A stretch of 64,000 bases of DNA, from positions 5,501,440-5,565,439 of the forward strand of contig JAYGXS010000004.1 in the NCBI GenBank assembly GCA_036362985.1. Reading direction: 5' to 3'. The stretch's first letter is position 1, and every line of letters begins with the position of its first letter. The DNA is from Ligula intestinalis. Its lineage: Eukaryota > Platyhelminthes > Cestoda > Diphyllobothriidea > Diphyllobothriidae. Under the pieces are notes generated by a model that searched no databases, was not told where the DNA came from, and saw only the letters and a list, made by a program, of their open reading frames with translations. This document shows, one piece after another, positions 1 to 11,400 of the stretch. The translations under genes were made by a program, and so were the position numbers.

Positions 1-1330
1 TCTGCGCTAGAGGGTTCCACCTGGTCACGCATCCTGGCCACCAGCGCTCAGGCTTCTTCCGCACTCGTCAACCTCTGCATCGACTTTCCACTCCGTACGT
101 TTATTCCTTAAAATAGGTTCCCAAGTCTGTCCGTTGGACTGCCTTGATAAGTATCTGTTATTTGGAGCCTGGTTTGAGTGTGGGTGAAAGACTATGCATA
201 CACAGGCCTGTTCAGCCATTGCGCCTAATCCTCTCCATAGTCGTCTGAAACAAATCGCATTACCGACAGTTCGATCGTCGATTTCGACAGTCTACCGAGT
301 GTTCTACAACGGGCTGGTGTGGGGACGGTGGCTTGCGATGGGTTATTGTGAAAGTAGACTTTCGAAGCATCTACCTCACTCTCTCTTCCCTCACCCTCCT
401 GGGCCTGGTGTCAAGACAAAGACAGGAAACGGGATTGGATGCGAGGCCGTCCCTCAATTGTGTACCACTACACCACTACATCCTACTACCAAAAGCTCTG
501 GTGGACCTGTTCACAACCTGGCAATCCGAACCACCATCGTTGCAACGCTCCTGTGCCTAGCCGTAACGTTCGGTGGTCTATCCGAGCTCTCCACAAGGCA
601 GCTGTTGCCTCGTCTCCCGGATCTACCCGCTAATGGCTCTGCCATCAAGACAGGCTACCAGCGCTTTCACCAGGGAGCCGTTGTGGACGCAAAATCCATT
701 TACCACCCCCCGGTTCTTCTGGGTAGCTATCCACCTCCGATTGGGGCCTCGGAACGACATCTCCCGAGGGTCACTCACTATACCCTGGCGCAGCAACGCA
801 GTGACTACTGCATGCCCCTTCGTCGGTATCAACACCGAATCGACCCGTCCATACCCGACTGCGCTCCCGCTTTTGGCGTCTCGTCGCATGACTGCTGTCA
901 TCTCTTCGCCTGCATTTCCCGGCCAGGCACCCAACTCACCCCCGTGGACCTTTGGCTCAAGCCGGCTGAGGTCGCTGCTTATATCCGTCTCCCTACTGCA
1001 GCCAGTTTGGACTCCGGTGGAGACCCCTGATCCAAAAAGGGCTACCAACCAACTACCAAAAGCTGGACGTCCGAGCGAGCTGGATCCGCCAAAAGCCTCC
1101 TTCCTTCTTATTCAGCTGGCGCACGGGTGTCCCTTGTCCTAGGCAATTGTAGGCATCGTCAGTTGTCGGTCAGATTTCCAAAGTACAGATGCGCGGCTGT
1201 GATTTGCGAACTATCGGGTGACTTTTCCCCGATTTTAAATCAGTTCCCACGACGCCTCGAGGTGAATTTTTTCACTGTGGTATGTCTAAATTACCAACAA
1301 AAATATGAGCAGCTTAGCCAATAAAGTGCA
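1..1330. other. unassigned GC-rich stretch with a dispersed repeat
   Basis: No recognisable gene. Open frames exist on both strands over about 570-1140, but I could not match either to a family, and they overlap each other, as expected in GC-rich repetitive DNA. The piece around 330-430 (adjacent to a stretch reading GGGCCTGGTGTCAAG) resembles copies near 34125, 41340 and 42715, so at least part is a dispersed repeat. Confidence 0.4.
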
Positions 1331-2500
1331 TTCTAGTTCCTGGCGTAAGTTGTCAGCCAGGTGCTCCTCCGCTGACCTATCTCATGTTTTTTTCATGCAA
1401 ATGAAAGGTGTGTCGCAGTTAGAATAGTTATGCACTACGAGCGTTTACCTGGTAAAACGTGTCCTCACTGGTCTAAGTAGTGGGTGTAATCGCCTTCAGT
1501 ACTATCTTCGGGCCAAAACCTCAAGTTGTAGGTAAAAAGCTGAAGGTATCTGTGGGGAGATTTTATTGTATACAGAACTCTCAGGTGCCGCCTCAGACGG
1601 CAATTGCCACTGGCGAGGCCAGGGCTAGTGTTAACAGCGTCCAGTTATGTCTAAGATTGGTAGTAGGAGTGCTGAGCTAGTTTAACTGTTGTATTCTAGG
1701 TTTCGTTTGGTCTTTCTACCTTGCTGTTCTATCTTTATTAGTGAAAACTGAGGAGGATCTCGCGGAGGCTGTTCACGCCGTTTCGCTCAAGCTCTCTGCC
1801 TCCTCATCTCCCACGCCTCTGCAGGAGTTCTGCTTGAAAGCCAGCCCTCCGGAGGTATTTACTGGTCGCAGCGGCAAAACAGCCATTGTGGCCTGCCTCG
1901 CCGCGTCTACCTACTCCTCCTCTAGTCAGTTCCCAGCCCTTGCGGGTCCTACGCTCACCGCCAGGTTTCTGCGTTCTGTTGCGCAGGCATTCGGCAAGCG
2001 TTTCGGCAAACTCGCCAGTGTGACCTCTGAAAACTGCTCTGTTACTTTCACTGTTCGCTAATGTGTACTTACTCTGCTCTATTTGCTGGCCTACAGATCT
2101 ACTTATTTTGGCGTACCCTTCCGACTTTTGTACAGTTTGAGCTTTCTGGTTGTCATCATCATCGTTGCTGTTGTTGTTGTTGTTGTTTCTTGGTTTTCGT
2201 ATTCCCAAAGACTCATTGGTCTCCCCTGTAAAAGGCAGTAGAAGACAGAGTTCAGTTAGTGAGGTGAAACGGCAATCAACATTTTATGCTTTTTCGGTTA
2301 AGGCAGATTGTCATGCAACATACTCCCAATATATTTCATTGCCACCTGGGTTTACATGGTTCCAGCCACCTCCAAAAATTGCTCATCAATTGCCTGTTTA
2401 CGTACTAGGGTTTATTTCATTGGCTTCCGTTGTCTTTGGGATTTCAAATACTTAACAGAAAGTATGTAGAATTAATCACTTGAGAAGACGAAGTTGTGTC
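1331..2500. other. intergenic, includes an inverted copy of repeat R2
   Basis: The segment about 1485-1660 reads as a minus-strand copy of a dispersed repeat whose plus-strand copies lie at about 21830-22540 and 43165-43470 (shared elements: an AACTC..GTTCTG-like 3' part and a GGCGAGGCCAGGGC-like core). The rest, including a short GTT/GCT-rich run near 2160, shows nothing I can name. Confidence 0.4.
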
Positions 2501-2884
2501 GATAACCGGGATCATAGTTTTAGTAGTCTGAGCTTTCGAACTCCAACAGGAGTCCATCGTCAGAGAAGGACAACGGCAACAAAAGGGGCTGGTTATGGCG
2601 TTTGTACAAAACTATCAAAGTTTCGACTTGTATAAAATCAATAATTGTCTGGGGTGGGCGCCGATTGGCTACTGCCGACTGTGTCAGTCTATGAAAATAG
2701 GCGAGATTGGCGTGTTGGGTGGGAATATTTACATAAATAAAAGCGTCAATGAGAACAGGGAACATGTATAGGGGGAAGGGCCAATTAACCGTCATAGGCG
2801 CGGAGGGGGGATCACTTGTTTTACAAACGAACATGCGAGCCCCAGGAGGAAATTGAGGAGTAGAATATTCGATTGCTAGGACAA
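2500..2884 (-). mobile_element. Penelope-like element 3' end, tail type B
   Basis: The minus strand carries the C-terminal tail seen in other type B copies: a stretch equivalent to the SSITVDWPLP region of the 7692-8138 copy, then the terminal motif with CTGACGA, a 7-bp hairpin and GAAA. The GIY-YIG core itself is missing here. A type A copy abuts it upstream (2885 onward), so two PLE fragments lie end to end. Confidence 0.6.
2530..2563 (-). ncRNA. hammerhead-ribozyme-like motif, type B (best helix II)
   Basis: Minus strand: CTGACGA, one extra U, then GGACUCC-UGUU-GGAGUUC (7-bp stem, one G-U pair, closing G-C), then GAAA, then GCUC. AGCU is self-complementary and is followed by C, as in minimal hammerheads whose helix III forms only between two copies. 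Position 7 of the core (C here) tolerates change. The helix I partner is decayed in this copy. Activity is inferred, not shown. Confidence 0.5.
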
Positions 2885-3610
2885 CATTTTTATAAGCCTG
2901 ACGTTTCGACATCCGTTGCGGATTCTTCATCAGAGACAGGAGCAGAAAGCAATAGCAGAAACGGGTAGCATATGCACAGGAATTTTCTGTATTTATAGGA
3001 TATTGTCGTTACTGAAAACGCATAACAATAATTGCCCTCTTGTGCGTTGATAGCTTGTTGACCGACACGCAGGTCTGACTTGCTGAATTCTCATCACGCG
3101 TAGTGGACTCGGGCGTGATGATTGCTCGACCATCTGGCTCTCCGCTGTTGGCGTAAGACGACGCGGCGGCCTGTGCGTTCCCCAAATGGAGACTTGCTTT
3201 GGCCAAATTGAGCCTCAGCATCGAATATGGATCAGGCAAATTGTTGCATGCGTTTATGAATTAGGGACCCGTGAACCATGACTCACGTAATTATCGGCTC
3301 AAACGATTGTCACATCTTGCGAGAATTTCGGCCTCATCGACTTTGAGTGTGTGGCCGCGTCTCGTCGAATGATCCGCAACTTGAGCATTAATATCATTTC
3401 GCCGCACTGCTGTCGCGTGTTCGGCAATTCGCGTCTTTATAGTTCTGCCAGGTTCTCCGGTATAGTTGCTTTGTCCGCAACTGCACCAGATCCTGTAGGA
3501 GACTCCAGATGTTTTTCTGGTGTAGCAGTGGGTCCTTCGGTTTCACTATCCGACGCCTTATGTGTGTTGGCATATAGTAGCGTCTAGGTGGTGAATGATA
3601 AGTTTGATGC
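2885..3610 (-). mobile_element. Penelope-like element 3' end, tail type A (GIY-YIG remnant)
   Basis: The minus strand encodes, with frameshifts, a PLE C-terminal region: a KPKDPLL linker and a GIY-YIG-type nuclease domain (about 3600-3250), followed by a SMLRLNLAKA segment (3210-3190 area) that also occurs in the plus-strand copy at 47637-47837. It ends at the type A terminal motif (2900-2933). PLEs are retroelements combining a reverse transcriptase with a C-terminal GIY-YIG endonuclease. The reverse transcriptase part is absent, so this is a 5'-truncated, dead copy. Confidence 0.75.
2900..2933 (-). ncRNA. hammerhead-ribozyme-like motif, type A
   Basis: Minus strand: CTGATGA, a 7-bp helix II (one bulge, loop CAA), GAAA, CGTC. 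The ACGU palindrome plus C matches a dimer-type helix III and cleavage site. A helix I of about 4 bp can form between the upstream UGUCU and the downstream AGGC. Same design as the 44942-44975 and 47972-48005 copies. Confidence 0.5.
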
Positions 3611-3790
3611 ATGTGCAATTTGTTCTTAAATGAATTCTAACAGGTGGAGGGAACAGCATCTTCGGACAGAGGGCTCCACCCTGCAACCACTCTGTCAGAA
3701 TAAAGACTTTCGTCAGCCACTCCACTCGGCAGCTCACCTAATCCTCGACTGTCTGTATTCTTCGGCTAACGAAGAAACGATCGCCTGCCA
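3611..3790 (-). pseudogene. LINE reverse transcriptase C-terminal scrap
   Basis: The minus strand reads ESLYSDRVVAGWSPLSEDAV followed by a stop and NSFK, the typical end of a CR1/Jockey-like LINE ORF2 (compare RFFxNRVxxAWNxLPEEVV..SFK at 52047-52526). Short and interrupted. Confidence 0.55.
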
Positions 3791-4169
3791 TTTGAAATAA
3801 ATTGGATGAAAGATGGGAGCGCTGAAACTTGAAATAATATTTACTGCAACCTGAGATGTTTCAACCACGCAGCAAGTATACGGCCACCGCACGTTAATCT
3901 TATTAACTCCGTATGCTTGCCTTAAGCCGGCCTGTTTGGGGCGAAAAGGACACCAACATTGGGGTATTTTATGTGCAATAGCTTTGCGTCTAAATAGAGA
4001 CCCGTAAATAAGCGAGGTACACTATAAGTAAAATACGTGGTTTAATCATCTTCAATTCGGTGCTCGGAATTGTCCCACCTCAGTAGACAGAACCTATCAG
4101 TTTTGTCCTCATGTATGGTAGCGTGTTTCTCGTGAAGACGGATGTGACACTTATTCTCACTGAAATAGG

Positions 4170-4500
4170 GACATGATTAAACGTCGGATGCTAGTCGGTC
4201 TGTGGTTCTGCGGTAGTGTGCTGTGTTCTATAGCGTCGGGAGATGCAACGAGATGACAACTGGCGTCAAGACGCCGCGAAGCGACGAGACGACCAGTTGA
4301 TATGAGCTAATTTTGGGACATGTCCCCCCTGCCCCCCTTTGATCTCTTAACAATTCCCCTTTCCCCTTAAATACCGTTGATTGGTTGCTTAAACTTTTGC
4401 TAACTCTAGCCCCTTTATATTATTGTACACGCCTGATGATGAATTAATCGAAAACGTTCGTTCGCCTATCTTGACTTCTTGAATGCTTAGATAGGAGAAT
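4170..4500 (+). mobile_element. PLE-type terminal repeat, type C
   Basis: About 330 bp ending in a CTGATGA..GAAA motif and the sequence TCGCCTATCTTGACTTC. The end is repeated twice, in inverted orientation, at 36690-36945. There is no coding sequence in it. Assignment to PLEs rests on the shared terminal design with types A and B, which are linked to GIY-YIG sequence. Confidence 0.5.
4433..4463 (+). ncRNA. hammerhead-ribozyme-like motif, type C (best helix III)
   Basis: CTGATGA (4433-4439), a minimal 2-bp helix II, GAAA (4450-4453), then A-ACG-UU-CGU-U pairing as A4453-U4462, A4454-U4461, C4455-G4460 and G4456-C4459, then C4463, the predicted cleavage nucleotide. AACGUU-type self-complementarity also allows dimers. 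At least 2 bp of helix I (GC/GC) flank it. The placement of A15.1-U16.1 and C17 is canonical. Confidence 0.5.
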
Positions 4501-5269
4501 AGATGGAAAAAATTTTGACTCTCGGATGACCGCAGTCCGGCTGCCAGGGCATCAATTCCGGAGTGATGAGGTTATCAGGCATCGCTGCAGTGTCGGTGCA
4601 TGCTTTGTTGCAGTAGCCAATCACGTGGATGATGTCTAGACTAGAGGTATTGGCGCGACCTTGAATGGAGCGAAGGCTGGCTAGGCTGGGCGCGCTTGCG
4701 CATAGGCTCGAGGCACGCGGGAACACTGCTTTCGCGCCAGGTCCTATGCTCCGAATGACCTCGTCTGTGGTGTCAAGAGTTAGGAGGGCCTCGGACAGAC
4801 ATGACCACTACAAGTTTGTGCTAACCTTGGATTGCTACGGTCTTCAGGCTTTAGGGACAGGGTGGATTAGTAATATAGGCCACGATTAATGTACTTTCGT
4901 GAGGTATTACATTGACAGCAAATCGCTGGAATGCGTACGCCTTTTAGTCCTCCCCAGTTTGGGAATGATTAGAGTCTACTCATCTGATCTCAACACGTAT
5001 AAGATTCCCCTTCGGTGACTCAAACTCAGTGAATTTACGTGGATAAGGTTCTTTTAAAATCACAGATTTGCAGCCTTAGAATTCACGATAGAGAGTTTAT
5101 AGAACTATTGTCATTGTAGTTTTTATTACTTGTCTTCTCATCTTCTTCTCTGCTTAATGGGAGTGATGGGTCACCTCAAAGTTTAAGTGACCACCAAAGA
5201 TGCCTTAGCCTCGTAGACGGATTCATACAGATTTCACTGTAGCTGATATTCAAACACTAACCATTCTTC
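4501..5269. other. upstream of gene 1, no feature recognised
   Basis: There is no clear core promoter. Candidate acceptor sequence CACTGTAG ends at about 5242, upstream of the first ATG used for gene 1, so an additional 5' non-coding or coding exon before 4500 cannot be excluded. Confidence 0.3.
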
Positions 5270-5488
5270 ATGTATTTGTGGGACGACCGTGAGCCTCAAA
5301 GTCTGCAAAATCTTTTGCAACTAATTTACTTGAATGATGTGCAGAAGAATCCAACACCACCAGAAGTCACGCCCTCAGAATTCATGCCATCCGAAACCGC
5401 GTTGCCCACAGTCACAGAAAGCAGTCATACGCATGCCTCGCGTGCGTCGTCAACCCCGCTCCACGCACGCCACAAGCCAACGTCCTTA
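5270..5488 (+). CDS. gene 1 exon 1 (start uncertain)
   Basis: Starts at an ATG with an in-frame TAA just upstream and ends in phase 0 at a strong donor (A|GTACGT). If the CAG at about 5343 were an acceptor, the exon would begin there instead, so the 5' half is provisional. Confidence 0.5.
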
Positions 5489-8400
5489 GTACGTTGAGTC
5501 CGACATGCACGAGATGAAGGAACGACGTGATGACTAATTTCCCCCCCCCTCTACCACAAGAACTATATAAGCACTTTGCATAGCTGCCCGTTTTACTCTC
5601 TATGTAGCCCTCCATGTTACTGCAAATGGTCGAAAGCAGCTGTTTGGCAATACGACTTTTCGATCGTAAAAGAAAAAAATGGGCATTCTTGCAGAGCCCC
5701 AAGATGTCAACAAGACGTCACCTAGGGTTTAGCAGAACAAAATCGCAGGCACTTATCACATAGGCTGCTGCTATACGCGTTTCGTCTTTATTTAAGTAGT
5801 CTTCCCTCGAATTCGAAAAAAACCTTGAATTGTTCTAGGGAAAGGCCTGACCGTTCCTTCCTCTTCACTAATCTGCGATATCGCCTTTCTTTACAACGAC
5901 ATATGACCGAGAAATTGCATACTAACTACTACACGCCGTCATGTCCCCCAGGCCTATGCGCTTGCGTTCCCTCCATCCTAAGTTCATGAACATAGCTTGA
6001 CTTCTACACTTTTTCTTATTGCAGACGATGGAGATTATGGATGTGTCCTTCGAGTCCATTGCGGCTGTCATTGATCACCATATGCAGGGTTAGTATTTAG
6101 TTGTCTTGCTGTTTCACTTAATGTTTACTCATTCCTCCCCTCATCAACCAAAGTTTCTACTTGATCATCCTGGAGCACTCTTCTCTGCCAATTTAGAAAT
6201 GCTCTTGATGAGTCTGTAGGATAGGAAGTAGTCAGCCAGATAAAAGAAGAGCGAACGTATCCCAAAGGTAATGACCTAGTTGATAAGGTAAGGTATGGAA
6301 GGCCAGAATGTTGTGTATAATTTAAGTAAACTCACAAGGAGTAGAATATGAGTAATGGGTAGTTGAATTCCAGACGATTGCAGTCCAGCCATGGGCGGGC
6401 CGAGCCCAGAGTCGCATTCCGGCGGTCTGGATGTTTGCCACCGGTCATGAGCTCGCCGGGTATGGGAGTGCCTGACTGTAAGTAATCCCCGCAATAAGGT
6501 CCTTTGAGGACCAGCCTTGGAAGGTAATTGGCAATTAAAGACAGACAGAGGGTGACCTTGACCGAAGGTTTGACAGCCTCTGATGCGCACGCGCTATTGG
6601 ACACGAGAGCCAGACATATGGCCTGCTCCAGCGGCGTGCGAGGAAAGCATGAGTTAGAATAAGACGTCGCTACAAGTTCCCGAGTCTTTTGCTCTGACTA
6701 TGAAACACTTGGTAGTCTCAGTGGAATTCAAATTCACAAAAGAAGGGGTAGGTTTTAGCGCAGCCAAAGTGCTAATCAACTGAGCTGGGCACCCCCTTTG
6801 AGAGCCCTAATTTTAATCACATACGGGTCAATTTATCCGTCCGGCATGCTGCAACCTATAGTGTTATAACGACGGGTTCTGCGTCCTTAGTGTTATGACG
6901 ATGACATCTGACGTGTGTCACCGTTGAATTACGCCCTGTTGAAATCCCCAAGGAAGAACACAATAAGAAGGGCATCATTCTGAAATCCATCCGAAGGAGG
7001 GTTTATTGTGTACAAAACCGGGTTGTTGCCTCGCTGAGTTGATTCAGCATCCTCGTATCCGGTGTGGCTGCAACTCTTTGTGTCCCGCCTCGGGTCGATC
7101 CCAGCATTGGGAGCGGACTGGCGTCGCCACGCGTCCGCTGTTGCAACTCTCTTTGTCAGGGGGTGACAGTGGCGTTCTCTTGTGGCCTGGTTGGCCGCAT
7201 TGGAATAACATCACGCGACCAGTTAACCCTCGAGCTTTGTGTAGGCTCGTGTGCGTGCGTGCGTGCGTGCGTGCGTCTAAGGTCATCTCACGTGTAAAGT
7301 CATCGCCTGTTATGCTGCCAGAGTTAACGAACAAAGACATTTTGTCTAGGCTCGACGCCTTAGGAAAGCCTCCAAATGTTGCTAGAATTTGGTTCGGCTA
7401 ACATCCTAACATATAGCTTCCACCAATTTTCATATAGTAAGCTGAATGCCCAAGCCGGAGGATTTCCCGTACAATCAATCCCTCTTAGGGGAGTCGTCGC
7501 AGTGTCCAGTTGATGACTGTCAATTCTTAGTGAGGGAGGTTTATTATGTTCATGCTGTCATCTGAGTGAGGATTCAAACTCAACAACTGTGTGTTTGTAC
7601 TTATATAAAAACTAGGGTGGCGGATAAATATGCATGTGGCAAGTGACACATTTTAATGCAGATAGGCAAGTAGAAGGCCGGAATCACAGTTTTACTGGTC
7701 TGAGCTTTCGGGCTCTTTCTGAAGTACATCATCAGAGATAAAAGGCATCAACGAAAGACAAGCATCAGTTATAGGAGGCAGGGGCCAATCAACCGTTATG
7801 GAGGAAGAGGATGAGGGGTCAGTTCCATCAATCCGGAGATGCCTGCGCAGGGTGATGTATGCCGGCGCCAGATCAATAAATCGATTGACGGATTTCTCAT
7901 CCGAGGCCCAGGCTCCAACCAATTCGCGGCCTGTTTTGTTGCTGACGTGCACGATTACCCCCGCAGCTAGGGAATTGAACTCGCGACCGGTCTGGTAGGT
8001 ATTGGTAGCCAATTCTGATAATGCGTCACCCCATCGTACCGCCAGCTTATGTTCGTGTATGCGCGAACCAAGCATAAGTCCTGTCTGTCCTGTGTAATTG
8101 AAATGCATTTTAAACTCCAAAGGTACATATGGCGGCATGTATGAAAAAAACGAAAATGAAGTCTAGACGGACCATGGTCGTGCGTGTCTGAGAATATCAG
8201 CTGGGTGCGATAATTTGGGCTTTTGGTATACTACACTGAATAACTACTAAATTCAGGCGTAACTGACGTAGTAAACGGGAGGCAAATCTACCGCAGTGGC
8301 TTGAATGAACAGGTAAAGCTTGCCACTGTGATCTGCAGTCCCATTTCTGTGTGGGAATAAACAAAGATGGAAAGAATAGTTAATATGCGTAAATATTCTG

Positions 8401-11400
8401 GTCCAGATATCATATCGTGCTCATCATCCCAGGAAGAGAAGGAAGAAGAGGAGGCAAATGCTGGGACCAAATTATATTCGTGCTGACGTTTCGAAAACAT
8501 GCTCGTTCTTATCGTCAGAGCGTGGTGCTTACTCTTCCGCCGGCCTTGAATTAATGCGCCTTGCCGCGAGCCCGGTGTTGTACCCATGTGCGATGCCCAT
8601 GCATTCGTTCGCCCGTTGGCTATTGATTGGCGCCATCCTCTCCACTGTCATTGGCGCTACGTCAGTGTGTTCGTCTGCCTCCCCCACGTTCATAGGATTC
8701 GTACCCTCGCGTGCGCCTTTGTCGACCTCCCCCTCGTTCGCGGTCTCACAGTTGCCCTCATGAGAACGCACGCCACGCCAGTCGTGTAACTCGCGCTCGC
8801 TCTCCACTTCCCTCGCGGCTGCAGGCTGTCGGTTTTCTGTGTCGTCACTCTCCTTCCTTAGCGCCCCGTTCTGTGCGGGCGTGAGCCTTGCGCGGATGGC
8901 TCGGTAGGCGGGATTCAGCTCAATGGCTTTGTTGAGTGTGCCAGTCGACGACCAGCTTTCGAGCACGAGTCTAACTAGTCTAGTTCTACCTCTTCCGGGG
9001 ATAATGTGCACGGGAAGAATAGTGTATTCAGTACAGAAGTAGCGGGGAAGAGGTCGGAAGAAGTCGACAGTCAGATGAGCATACATTCAAAATTTGAGAG
9101 CGTGCAATTCATCACAGCATATATAGCGTGGTCATGTTTTATTCAGCCACAGGGAGACGATTGGCCAGACCGGACTTGGGTCGGCAGACAGTGCATGCTG
9201 CAAATCCGCTACGAGTGTGCGTGCACTCTGAGTTGCGCCAATACAACTCCTCTTAGGTAATTGGTTCTTTTTTTACCCAGAACGTTCTCGACTGGAGAAG
9301 GAACTGAAGGAAGTGGAGGCCAAGTCTGCGGCTGCCGAAAAAGAACTGCGTGCGGGTATGTCCCAGCCTGTCCTGTAACTTGCATGACTCTTTTTCATAG
9401 CGGAAAAACTTGTTGCTGAGACGCGCTCGGAGGCAGTTTTATTGAGGGAGAAGAAACAACTTCTGTTAAACAAGGTGTCAACTATGAACACCATTAATGA
9501 CAGGTGAGTATCCTGCCAGTTCCTGCCACAGTTGTGTGCCCATGGCTTTTATTTTCAACGCTGAATAGTCCAGACTCCCTGTAGCATGCATGCTTAAATT
9601 GGAAACGAAAAGTAGCAGGATCTACAATAGGTGGCCCCGTCTCAGGATCAAAAATTAACTGAAGTTCTCAAATGAGACCTCTCTTTAAGGAGAACAATTT
9701 AGGTGGGGGTTGTTAGGGTAACTGACGTGCTGTACATTGCGTAACCGTTTCAATCACATTAAAAGTGACAGTCTTTGAACGCGCGCCTTTTCAGTCGCAT
9801 GCTGTTCAAATGACATCGTACATCAGAAGAAAGGGGAGCGTTCACCGGGAGAGGTTTATTACAAGTCTNNNNNNNNNNNNNNNNNNNNNNNNNNNNNNNN
9901 NNNNNNNNNNNNNNNNNNNNNNNNNNNNNNNNNNNNNNNNNNNNNNNNNNNNNNNNNNNNNNNNNNNNNNNNNNNNNNNNNNNNNNNNNNNNNNNNNNNN
10001 NNNNNNNNNNNNNNNNNNNNNNNNNNNNNNNNNNNNNNNNNNNNNNNNNNNNNNNNNNNNNNNNNNNNNNNNNNNNNNNNNNNNNNNNNNNNNNNNNNNN
10101 NNNNNNNNNNNNNNNNNNNNNNNNNNNNNNNNNNNNNNNNNNNNNNNNNNNNNNNNNNNNNNNNNNNNNNNNNNNNNNNNNNNNNNNNNNNNNNNNNNNN
10201 NNNNNNNNNNNNNNNNNNNNNNNNNNNNNNNNNNNNNNNNNNNNNNNNNNNNNNNNNNNNNNNNNNNNAGACTTGTAATAAACCTCTCCCGGTGAACGCT
10301 CCCCTTTCTTCTGATCTACTACCTGGGAATCGAATTTTCAGCACTATTACATCGTACATGTTAACTTATCACTGCTCCTTATGACATTTATGCTCCCTAT
10401 ACCTTATCTGACTAATGGCGTGCGATAATGTCTGATTTCCTATAAACGGTATGTATGCAGCTTGTAGTTGGGAAACTCTAAAAGCAATTTCAACAGCCAA
10501 TTTAGTTATTGCCTATGTCGGAAGTACGGTATAACATCCTTGTCATATTTAATTGATACCTCGTGTTTGTAGAATGCGCATTGCGTGGTATGCCCCAGTA
10601 GTTGATTGTCTTCGAATCAACTCTTCATTTAACTCTCGGGTACGGTCCTAAAAATTCGTATCCCGGTCACTTACGTCAGTGTCATGCGATTTATAATTTC
10701 TGAAATTATCTCCTTGATTTTTTGAGTGCTTTACCCGAAATCTGCTTAGATAACTAAGGAAGGTTAGAATCGACGAAACAAGGTCAGGTCAGGTTCATTA
10801 GGTAAATATAGGGTAATACCTTAGAAGTCCCTCTTCGTACAGAGCAGCTATGATGCAGGACATGTGGCGTTTCCAGTAACGGAACTGCGTAAAAAGGGCA
10901 GACATTAAAAAACTCCTTAGGCATTGTTCAGAATTCTAAGTTTGCATGCTAGTTGTGGGATTTGAAGGAGAAAAACTCTCGCCCGTGGGGGGAGGAGGGG
11001 GGGGGAGTATTTGCAAATCGGATGGCCCGCCGCCGAAAATGTTTGAAGCATGTCTGGAAGAGCCCATTGCGGTTTTTCAATATCCTAAGGGTCACAAGAG
11101 GAGAAGATCGCGGAGGTCACGAGAACATCACCAAGTGTCGGAGATGCGCCCATCATGCGCCCTTGCTGGTTACCGGGTCTGCCGACCAGATGACGAAACA
11201 CGGGAGCCGTCTACGATCATCGGCAGTTATTCTAAACAAACATATTACTGAAAAATAGCAAGTAGCATGTGTTTCTATAAAATTGTATTACTCTGTCGTT
11301 CCTGGATTCGATTTAGGGAACGTGTTAGCTATGCTGGGCCAACTTCATCTTAAACGTGTCCACAGGTGGGTACATGACAGTGTCCGCGGGCAGAGTATTC

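Noticed and set aside
573..1142. Long open frames on both strands
   Set aside because: They overlap on opposite strands, match no family I know, and lie in GC-rich repetitive DNA, where long chance frames are common.
9765..10359. Open frames across the N gap
   Set aside because: Made of translated Ns.
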